The translations under genes were made by a program, and so were the position numbers. This document shows, piece by piece, positions 15,716 to 21,938 of a stretch of 36,079 nucleotides of DNA (position 1 is the first letter of the stretch; each line of letters starts with the position of its first letter). This stretch comes from Collinsella aerofaciens (GTDB taxonomy: Bacteria > Actinomycetota > Coriobacteriia > Coriobacteriales > Coriobacteriaceae), in assembly GCF_028207065.1 (NCBI RefSeq), contig NZ_JAQLFP010000028.1, positions 1 through 36,079 of the forward strand, in the 5' to 3' direction. The notes beneath the pieces are model-generated. The model saw only the letters and a list, made by a program, of their open reading frames with translations. It did no database searches and had not been told where the DNA came from.

Positions 15716-16470
15716 TGCGCGCTGGGGATTTTGTCGGCGCCAAGATCTATCGCAAGCCTACCGAGGACAAGCGCACCAAAAAGGACGGCACGCCGCGCAG
15801 CCCCAAAAAGCTCGGAAAGATTCACTTTCCGGTCTTTACCCCGGGCGGTACGCGCGTGGTCGGCTTTATGGTCCGCCAGTCCGATATCGCGGGCATGATC
15901 GAGCGTCCCGACCGATTCGTAGCGCTCGACGCCATTGGTGTCTACGAGGGCGCCATTGCGGTCGATGACGTCAAGGACACGTACGATGCCGCCGCCGCCA
16001 AGCGCCTCGACATCAACCTGGACGATTGCATCATCTGGGTCGGTATGGACGTGCGCACGGAATCGGGCGACGTCGTGGGCTATTGCTCGGACGTTGAGTT
16101 CAAGCCGCGCTCGGGCATCGTGCAGGCATTCTATGTGACCGCCGGTGCTGCTTCGAGTGTTTTGGTTGGTGACACGCAGGTGCCGCCGACGATGCTGCGC
16201 GGCTACGAGAACGGCGCGATGGTCGTCTCGGACGAGGTCAAGTCGCTCGGGTATTCGGGCGGTGCGGCTGCCAAGGCCGCCGAGGCCAGCGTCGTGGTGG
16301 GCGACAAGGTCAAAAAGGGCGCCAAGGTGCTCGACGACAAGGGATCGGTCGCCGTGGACAAAGGCAGTCGCGCACTGGGCAAGCAGCTCGGCAAGACGCG
16401 CGGCATGTTCAAGGCCTTTAAGGACGAATACCAAAAGGCGAGCGGAGGCTCGTCAAAAGCTACAAAATAG
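15715..16470 (+). CDS. PRC-barrel domain protein
   Basis: A 251-residue protein whose ATG shares one base with the TAA of the YtxH gene. Two PRC-barrel-like units are visible. The first (about 1-90) begins with a basic segment; the second (about 95-175) contains VGMDVRTESGDVVGYCSDVEF, where the DxxGxxVGxVxD pattern of these barrels can be seen. The C-terminal part (about 180-251) is Lys/Ala-rich and helical. PRC barrels bind RNA, proteins or act as assembly modules, for example in RimM and photosynthetic H subunits. The MgtE-like protein at 18278 also starts with such modules. The exact role is unknown. A terminator follows at 16492. Confidence 0.75.
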   Translation: MRAGDFVGAKIYRKPTEDKRTKKDGTPRSPKKLGKIHFPVFTPGGTRVVGFMVRQSDIAGMIERPDRFVALDAIGVYEGAIAVDDVKDTYDAAAAKRLDINLDDCIIWVGMDVRTESGDVVGYCSDVEFKPRSGIVQAFYVTAGAASSVLVGDTQVPPTMLRGYENGAMVVSDEVKSLGYSGGAAAKAAEASVVVGDKVKKGAKVLDDKGSVAVDKGSRALGKQLGKTRGMFKAFKDEYQKASGGSSKATK

Positions 16471-16491
16471 CGACGTACCAAATGATGGGAG

Positions 16492-16528
16492 GCAAGCCGG
16501 AGACCTGTTGCTCCGGCTTGCTGTGTTT
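16492..16528 (+). terminator. Probable terminator after the PRC-barrel gene
   Basis: An 11-bp perfect stem (16492-16502 and 16511-16521) with an 8-nt loop, followed by TGTGTTT. The T-tract is weak but the position fits. Confidence 0.65.
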
Positions 16529-16542
16529 ATGGGGGAGGGCAC

Positions 16543-17949
16543 ATGCGCCAAAACGGATCCAACTTAAACGGGCGTTCGGGTGCGCGTCCGACGGCGCGCC
16601 GCGACCTGGGGCAGCTGCCCAGCGGTCAGCGCCGTCGCCGCCGTAAGCCCGGCGCGATGTACCTCAACCATAGCCGCGGGTTTAGCGACCGCAGCGCGCG
16701 CATCGGCAACGGGCGCTCGCCGCGCCGACCGTCCCGTCTGCCCTATGCGCTCATTGCCGTGGGCTGTGCGCTCGTGCTGTTTATCGCTGCCGTCGTGGGC
16801 TACGTCAACCGCAGCGTGGACGTGGAACTCAACGGGCAAAAGACCGCGGTGCGCGTGGGCTCTACGCTGCAGAATCTCATCGACGACCAGGAGTTGACCG
16901 ATACCTACGACGCAGGCGACCTGCTGGCCGTCGATGACAGCGTGCTCAAGCGCCATGGCGGCGAAAAGCTGTCGGTTAAGGTGGACGGCAAGCGCATAAA
17001 ACAGGGCAAATGGGATAGCCGCGAACTTGAGGGCGGCGAGAAGGTGACGGTCAAGGATGGCCGTAACACCTACGAGAAGCACGAGGTTCAGGCTACGGTT
17101 ATCGAGCCCAAGCTCAAGGTCGAGGGCACGGGCGCTATCGAGTATGTGCAGACATGGGGTGTCCAGGGCCGCTCCGAGGTGTGGGTTGGTGAGCAGTCGG
17201 AAAAGACGCAGGACCGCGGCGAGGTTGTGCCCGCCACCGATTGCGTCGTTGCGTGCGCCAGCGTGGCGCCCAAGGGCAACAAAAAGTACGTGGCGCTGAC
17301 GTTTGACGAGGGTCCGAGCGGCGCCACCAAACAGATCTTGCAGGTGCTCAAGGAAAAGGGCGTTACCGCGACGTTCTTCCTTTCGGGCGATGCGGCCGAG
17401 GCCTCGCCTGCCACGGCCAAGGCGATTGTCGATGCCGGGTGCGAGATCGGATCCAACAGCTACAGCGACGATTCGCTCAAGGGTCAGGACCGTGAGACGG
17501 TACGCGAACAGATCACGAAAGGCACCGATGCGATTAAGTCGGCGACCGGCGTGAAGACGATGCTGCTGCGTGCTCCCTACGCTGCCTTTGACGAGCAAAA
17601 CTGGATTGATGCGATGGACCTGGTCTCCGCCGTGGTCTCGTGGAATATTGACTCGGGCGACTGGCTGCTCAACGGTGCCGACGAGCAGGTCTCAACGGTG
17701 CTCGATTCGGTGACGCCGGGCAATATCGTGCTGCTCACCGATAGGGACGAATGCGCCGAGCAGACGCTCGAGGCGCTGCCGCAGATCATCGACGGCCTTG
17801 TCGCCGACGGCTACAAGATCGTGACGCTCAGCGACCTGGTCAAGACGGACACGTCGCTGAGCAAAAAGCTCACCTCGCTGACGAAGGTCACCATGCCCAA
17901 GGACGCCGTGTTCCCCCAACTTGCCGAGGACGATGACACCACAGAGTAG
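16543..17949 (+). CDS. Polysaccharide-deacetylase-like (CE4) protein with degenerate active site
   Basis: A 468-residue membrane-anchored protein. A basic cytoplasmic tail (1-65, including RRRRRK) precedes one helix (about 67-88). A DUF348/G5-like beta region follows (about 90-215, starting VDVELNGQKTAVRVGSTLQNLI), then a NodB-homology domain (about 245-440). Canonical motif 1 TFDDGP is TFDEGP here (D255, E256). Motif 2 HSxxH is N305-S306-Y307-S308-D309, so both zinc His are gone. Motif 3 is RAPY (R343) and motif 4 is DSGDW. Motif 5 LxH is LLT (T399), so the catalytic His is lost. It is probably not a metal-dependent deacetylase. A glycan-binding or envelope-scaffolding role is possible. The frame is intact, which argues for retained function. 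Confidence 0.85.
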   Translation: MRQNGSNLNGRSGARPTARRDLGQLPSGQRRRRRKPGAMYLNHSRGFSDRSARIGNGRSPRRPSRLPYALIAVGCALVLFIAAVVGYVNRSVDVELNGQKTAVRVGSTLQNLIDDQELTDTYDAGDLLAVDDSVLKRHGGEKLSVKVDGKRIKQGKWDSRELEGGEKVTVKDGRNTYEKHEVQATVIEPKLKVEGTGAIEYVQTWGVQGRSEVWVGEQSEKTQDRGEVVPATDCVVACASVAPKGNKKYVALTFDEGPSGATKQILQVLKEKGVTATFFLSGDAAEASPATAKAIVDAGCEIGSNSYSDDSLKGQDRETVREQITKGTDAIKSATGVKTMLLRAPYAAFDEQNWIDAMDLVSAVVSWNIDSGDWLLNGADEQVSTVLDSVTPGNIVLLTDRDECAEQTLEALPQIIDGLVADGYKIVTLSDLVKTDTSLSKKLTSLTKVTMPKDAVFPQLAEDDDTTE

Positions 17950-17952
17950 TCA

Positions 17953-17988
17953 TTGGGTAGTCGTTTAAGAACGTCCCCAATGGCTATG
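17953..17988. repeat. Short copy of the GGGGACGTTCTTAAA repeat
   Basis: TCATTGGGTAGTCG...TTAAGAACGTCCCCAATG is an imperfect inverted repeat. Its right part, TTAAGAACGTCCCCAAT, is the complement of the left end of the repeat at 9476. Confidence 0.5.
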
Positions 17989-18060
17989 TCACGGATGCGT
18001 CAGCGTTTGGTATGCCTGCAATGTGCAGCGCATAAATTCGATGCCGCAGGGCGATGCTGA

Positions 18061-18069
18061 TGCTATAGT
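18061..18069 (+). promoter_or_regulatory. Extended -10 promoter of the MgtE-like/NRMT operon
   Basis: TGC followed by TATAGT is an extended -10 (TGn plus hexamer). It would start transcription near 18076 and give a leader of about 200 nt before the TTG start at 18278. No strong -35 is seen, as allowed for extended -10 promoters. Confidence 0.45.
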
Positions 18070-18075
18070 TACTGC

Positions 18076-18277
18076 GGTTAATGAGGGTCAAGAGAAAGGT
18101 TACAGGTGAAATCCAAACCTCGACCATACAGTCGATGACCCCATGCAGGTGCTTTTTGCGCATGCACGGGGTGTAAGCGTCGAGCGGCGTGCCGCCCGCG
18201 CATGCGTATACATATCCAGAAGCCCCCGGACGCCGCACGCGCGGCCGCGTCCGGAGGAATAATGATGGGGAGCACCA
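18076..18277 (+). ncRNA. Structured 5' leader, candidate riboswitch
   Basis: Bases 18085-18090 (GGGTCA) pair with 18136-18141 (TGACCC) and enclose two hairpins, 97-101/116-120 and 120-124/131-135 (last three digits), forming a three-way junction. A competing hairpin at 18139-18171 pairs CCCC with GGGG, TGCA with TGCA and four further pairs around a T5 loop, and reuses the 3' strand of the first stem. A third hairpin (18226-18233 with 18247-18254) ends inside the Shine-Dalgarno GGAGG at 18253-18257. The layout resembles an aptamer plus a translational expression platform. It does not match the M-box, cobalamin or yybP-ykoY cores as I know them. The genes downstream suggest a Mg2+ or other divalent ligand. 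Confidence 0.5.
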
Positions 18278-18294
18278 TTGAATTATCTGAGTGA
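18265..18294 (+). CDS. Possible 9-codon leader ORF overlapping the TTG start
   Basis: ATG at 18265 is 7 nt from GGAGG (18253-18257), an ideal distance. It opens a frame of nine codons (MGSTIELSE) ending in TGA at 18292-18294. It overlaps, out of frame, the TTG start of the MgtE-like gene at 18278, which has its own weaker GGGGAG 5 nt upstream. It could couple or limit translation of the main gene, or be fortuitous. Confidence 0.25.
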   Translation: MGSTIELSE

Positions 18295-20122
18295 GATGCT
18301 CAAATTGCCAGTCTTGGACGTCGACGGCGAAAAGCTCGGCGTGGTCAACGATTTTGGCATTGCAACCGGCGAAGTTTTTCCGCACGTGACGTCGCTCGCG
18401 TTCCGCGGTCCCGGCAAGACGCCGTTCATGATCAGCTGGCGCAAATGGGTCGACCGCATCGACGAGACGGGCGTGTATCTCAATACGTCTGCCACCAATA
18501 TTCGCTTCTCGTACCTGCAGCCGACCGAGCTCCTGCTGGCGCGCGACGTTCTCAATAAGCAGATCGTCGACACGCAGGGCATGAAGGTCGTGCGCGTCAA
18601 CGACATCAAGTTTTCCATGTCGGGCGAAAATCAGCTGCGCCTGCTGGGTGCCGAGGTCGGCGCCCGCGGTCTGCTGCGTGCAATCAGCCCCGCGCTCGAG
18701 CACGTCGTCGAGGGCTTTATGAAGCACCTGGGCAAGCCGCTCAGCGAGGACATTATCGCCTGGTCCTACATGGACCTGCTCGACCGCTCGACCAAGAACA
18801 TTCAACTCTCGGTGTCGCACAAGACGCTCGGCGAGCTGCACCCTGCCGACATCGCCGACATTATCGAGCAGCTCGACCCGCGCTTGCGTGCGCAGGTGTT
18901 TGCGCAGCTCGATACTGCCCAGGCCGCCGAGGCCATCTCGGAGTTCGATGACGACGAGCTTATGACCGAGATGCTCGAGGGCCTGTCCGACACCGACGCA
19001 TCGTCGATGCTGGCCATGATGGACCCGGACGACGCTGCCGACCTGATCGACGAGCTTGATTACGAGAAGGCCGAGAAGCTCCTGCGCCTGATGGGCGTCA
19101 AGGAGGAGAAGGCGATTCGTAACCTGCTGGGGTATGAGGACAACACCGCCGGCCGCATCATGACCTCGGAGTTTGTCTCCCTGCCCGCCACGGCAACGGT
19201 CGGTGACGCCATCGAGGCGATTCGCGAGCTCGACGAGGACTTCGAGAGCGTCTACTACGTCTATACCGAGGATCCGAGCGGCATGCTGACCGGTGTGCTT
19301 TCGCTGCGCACGCTGATCGTAGCCGACCGCGACGCCACGCTGGGTCAGCTGGCCTATCGCGACCTGGTCTACGTGTCGCCCGACGAGGACCAGGAAGACG
19401 TAACGGACGAGATGACCAAGTATGACCTGGTCGCTATCCCCGTCTGCGACGAGAACCGTCATATCCTGGGTATCGTAACCTTCGACGACGCCATGGACGT
19501 TATCGCCGAGGAGCATCAGGAGGACCTGCAGATCGCCGGTGTCGGCTCGGGCGACAGCGCGTCGGACGACTCGACGAACGTGCTCAGCTGGTTCGTGCAT
19601 CGCCAGTACTGGGTTGTTGTATGGGGCATCGCGTCGTGCATCATGGCGACCGTGCTGGGAACGGCGCTCGGCTCCGCGCATCTGGTGGTGTTCCCCATGT
19701 GCGCCATGCCGCTCGTGCTGCTGGCGGCCTCGCGCATGGTGTCGTTCGTCAAGAACTACTTCCTGGAGTATGACGGTCACGACGACGAGCCCAAGCCGTA
19801 TCTGGGATTCTTCTTCCAGAGCACGGGCATGGGCCTGATTCTGTCACTCGTGACCTACCTGTGCGCCCAGCTGGTGCGCACCGCTGCATTCCCCGATGCC
19901 TCTATGTTTGAGGAGCAGCTCTTTACCGGCTGCTTTAACATTGCCGCCATCATTTGCCTGGTTGGCAACATGAGTGCTGTGATTTACCTGATGGTGCTGT
20001 TCTGGCGTGACGAGCATGACCTCAACACGTCGGGCACCGCCATGAACGTTATTGCCGTCATGATCTCGTGTGTGGCGTATTGCATCGCCGCGGTGCTGCT
20101 CGCCATGTCAGTCATGGGCTAG
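18278..20122 (+). CDS. MgtE-type regulatory module on an atypical membrane domain
   Basis: A 614-residue protein. The TTG at 18278 is chosen because the N-terminus then reads MNYLSEMLKLPVLDVDG, the normal start of a PRC-barrel module. Two PRC-like units (about 1-160) are followed by a longer linker and an MgtE N-domain (about 185-300, with ADIADIIEQLDPRLRA and DPDDAADLIDEL). A CBS pair follows (about 305-430, GRIMTSEF...FDDAMDVIAEE). The membrane part (about 445-614) has about five helices. In true MgtE the cytoplasmic domains sense Mg2+ and gate the channel. Here the helices do not read like the MgtE pore signature, so transport by this chain is uncertain. It overlaps nothing and is followed 8 nt later by the NRAMP-type gene, which it might regulate. 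Confidence 0.82.
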   Translation: MNYLSEMLKLPVLDVDGEKLGVVNDFGIATGEVFPHVTSLAFRGPGKTPFMISWRKWVDRIDETGVYLNTSATNIRFSYLQPTELLLARDVLNKQIVDTQGMKVVRVNDIKFSMSGENQLRLLGAEVGARGLLRAISPALEHVVEGFMKHLGKPLSEDIIAWSYMDLLDRSTKNIQLSVSHKTLGELHPADIADIIEQLDPRLRAQVFAQLDTAQAAEAISEFDDDELMTEMLEGLSDTDASSMLAMMDPDDAADLIDELDYEKAEKLLRLMGVKEEKAIRNLLGYEDNTAGRIMTSEFVSLPATATVGDAIEAIRELDEDFESVYYVYTEDPSGMLTGVLSLRTLIVADRDATLGQLAYRDLVYVSPDEDQEDVTDEMTKYDLVAIPVCDENRHILGIVTFDDAMDVIAEEHQEDLQIAGVGSGDSASDDSTNVLSWFVHRQYWVVVWGIASCIMATVLGTALGSAHLVVFPMCAMPLVLLAASRMVSFVKNYFLEYDGHDDEPKPYLGFFFQSTGMGLILSLVTYLCAQLVRTAAFPDASMFEEQLFTGCFNIAAIICLVGNMSAVIYLMVLFWRDEHDLNTSGTAMNVIAVMISCVAYCIAAVLLAMSVMG

Positions 20123-20130
20123 GTGGTCGC

Positions 20131-21393
20131 GTGCAAAATACCAAGCAAAAGTCGGGCACCAAGCAAAAGCTGACCATCGCGGCCATCTTTGGCGCTATGG
20201 GTCCCGGTCTGCTGGCGGCGCTTTCGGGCAATGACGCCGGCGGCATTGCAACGTATTCCAGTGCGGGTGCCAGCTATGGCTACAAGATGCTCTGGATGCT
20301 TCCCGTCATGACTGTGCTGCTCATCGTGACGCAGGAGACCGCGGCGCGTTGCGGCTGCGTGACGGGCAAGGGCCTGGCATCGCTCATTCGCGAGCGCTTT
20401 GGCGTGCGCAAGAGTGTACTTGCTATGGCGGCGCTGTTGATCGCCAACACGGCTGTGACCATTTCGGAGTTTGCGGGTATTGCGAGCGGCCTTGCCCTCT
20501 TTGGCGTGCCGGCGAGCATCTCGGTGCCGTTGGTGGCGCTGCTGGTGTGGATGCTTACCATGTCGGGGAGTTTCCAGCGCATCGAGAAGATTCTGCTGCT
20601 GGTGAGCTGCGTGTTCGTGACCTATATTGTCGCCGCGTTTATGGCTGGCCCCAACTGGGGTGAGGTCGCGGTCGACCTGGTCGTGCCCAACATTCAAAAT
20701 GACCCCAGCTACGTGTCGCTCGTGGTCGCAACGATCGGTACCACCATCGCGCCGTGGATGATTTTCTTGGCGCAGAACAACGTGGTCGATAAGAACGCGG
20801 GCGAGGACGATATCGTGCTGCAGCGCATCGATACCGTGAGCGGCTCGCTTGCTGCCGATATCATTGCCGGCTTTATTATCATCACGACCGGCACGGTGTT
20901 GTTCCCGGCGGGTATTCAGATTAGCGATGCTGCCGATGCTGCCCGCGCGCTGGAGCCTATTGCGGGTCAGTGGTCTACGGTACTGTTTGCCTCGGGCCTG
21001 GTCGCGGCGAGCTTCTTGGCTGCCTGCGTGCTGCCGGGCGTTACGTCGAGCGCTATCTGCGAGGCATTTGGCTGGGAGCGCGGTGCCGACCGCAGCTGGG
21101 ACGAGGCCCCGGTCTATCGCGGCATCATTACTGCCATCATTGGCATCTCTGCCGTGCTGGTGCTCATGCCCGGCGTCGATCTGTTCCAGATCATGATGAC
21201 CTCGCAGGTCATCAATGGCGTGCTACTGCCCGTGGTTCTGGTGTTCCAGGTGGTTATCGCTGCCGACCGTCACATTATGGGCGCCAACCGCAATGGCCGC
21301 GTGTGGAATGTGCTCACTTGGGCGACTATCGGTGTGATTACGGTGCTGACGGTCGTCATGTTTGTTCTGCAGGCGATGGGTTACAGCGCTTAG
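20131..21393 (+). CDS. NRAMP-related Mg2+ transporter (NRMT type)
   Basis: Membrane transporter of 420 residues, about 11 helices, started at GTG 20131, 8 nt after the previous stop with AGGTGG upstream. The NRAMP helix-1 motif DPGN reads D35-A36-G37-G38, so the metal-binding Asn is Gly. The helix-6 motif MPH reads A207-P208-W209, so the metal-selective Met is Ala. These two changes are the hallmark of NRMT proteins, which carry Mg2+ as well as Mn2+ and for which an Eggerthella lenta member is structurally known. Loss of the soft Met ligand widens the site for hydrated Mg2+. Coupling with the MgtE-type sensor upstream makes Mg2+ uptake the most likely role. A clear terminator follows. Confidence 0.87.
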   Translation: MQNTKQKSGTKQKLTIAAIFGAMGPGLLAALSGNDAGGIATYSSAGASYGYKMLWMLPVMTVLLIVTQETAARCGCVTGKGLASLIRERFGVRKSVLAMAALLIANTAVTISEFAGIASGLALFGVPASISVPLVALLVWMLTMSGSFQRIEKILLLVSCVFVTYIVAAFMAGPNWGEVAVDLVVPNIQNDPSYVSLVVATIGTTIAPWMIFLAQNNVVDKNAGEDDIVLQRIDTVSGSLAADIIAGFIIITTGTVLFPAGIQISDAADAARALEPIAGQWSTVLFASGLVAASFLAACVLPGVTSSAICEAFGWERGADRSWDEAPVYRGIITAIIGISAVLVLMPGVDLFQIMMTSQVINGVLLPVVLVFQVVIAADRHIMGANRNGRVWNVLTWATIGVITVLTVVMFVLQAMGYSA

Positions 21394-21410
21394 CGCCTCT
21401 TTTGGACTCC

Positions 21411-21446
21411 AAACAGGCCGCAGCGATGGACTGCGGCCTGTTTTTT
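21411..21446 (+). terminator. Rho-independent terminator after the NRMT gene
   Basis: A 13-bp stem AAACAGGCCGCAG / CTGCGGCCTGTTT with a 7-nt loop, followed by a T6 run. Confidence 0.93.
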
Positions 21447-21475
21447 GCCCGCTATAGGGCGTTAGTTATATGGCA

Positions 21476-21705
21476 GTGGACAAAAAATGCCAAATATGAG
21501 TACTGTTGCCTTGCCGATAGCATTTACGACCAAGAAAATAATGAACATAGTTAAGAATCTGTTTATTAAAAGCGGGTCTCCAAGTCCTAAGCCGGCCATT
21601 CTGGTCAACTGGAAGGGTCGTGCGCTACCGCATGAGCGCCATTTTGGGTGGTTTTGCCTGCTACTAAAATGGTAACAGTACTCATATTTGCCACTTTTTG
21701 TCCAC
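21476..21705. mobile_element. MITE-like element with 35-bp inverted ends
   Basis: The ends at 21476-21510 and 21671-21705 are inverted repeats matching at 32 of 35 positions (outer part GTGGACAAAAA, inner part CAAATATGAGTACTGTT). The 160-bp centre has no supportable gene and is less GC-rich than its surroundings. The size and ends suggest a non-autonomous mobile element. The rest of the 21447-21877 gap holds only a decayed repeat (GGAACGTCCCTAA, near 21862) and nothing else I can support. Confidence 0.6.
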
Positions 21706-21877
21706 GACCTCTTGGAGTCGGCTCGAAAAGAGTGATTTTGGGTTGTTTGCTGCGGGTGTGGGCTTGGAAACAACGTCCGGGGTGGCGAGGCGCCCAGAAT
21801 TCGGTCGCAAGGAGGGCGTTCCTCGGCTGTGTCAGGAGTGTCCCTGGGTGCCGGCATATAAGGAACGTCCCTAACTG

Positions 21878-21915
21878 CCGGAGGGGGTGCCTGCCGTGGC
21901 AGGCACCCCCTCCGG
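21878..21915 (-). terminator. 18-bp perfect hairpin at the 3' end of the acyltransferase gene
   Basis: Perfect 18-bp arms (21878-21895 and 21898-21915) with a 2-nt centre. It lies just after the stop codon of the minus-strand acyltransferase. There is no T-run on either side, so it may be a repeat (its GGTGCCTG core recurs at 33922) rather than a true terminator. Confidence 0.45.
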
Positions 21916-21938
21916 ATGTGGGAAGTTTGCGCTGCAGG

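Noticed and set aside
18076..18277. M-box, cobalamin or yybP-ykoY riboswitch
   Set aside because: The GGTGAAATCC stretch recalls a cobalamin core, but the other conserved segments of these classes are not visible to me. A covariance search would settle it.
17984..19780. 598-codon minus-strand frame opposite the MgtE-like gene
   Set aside because: It would also cross the promoter and structured leader and has no family features.
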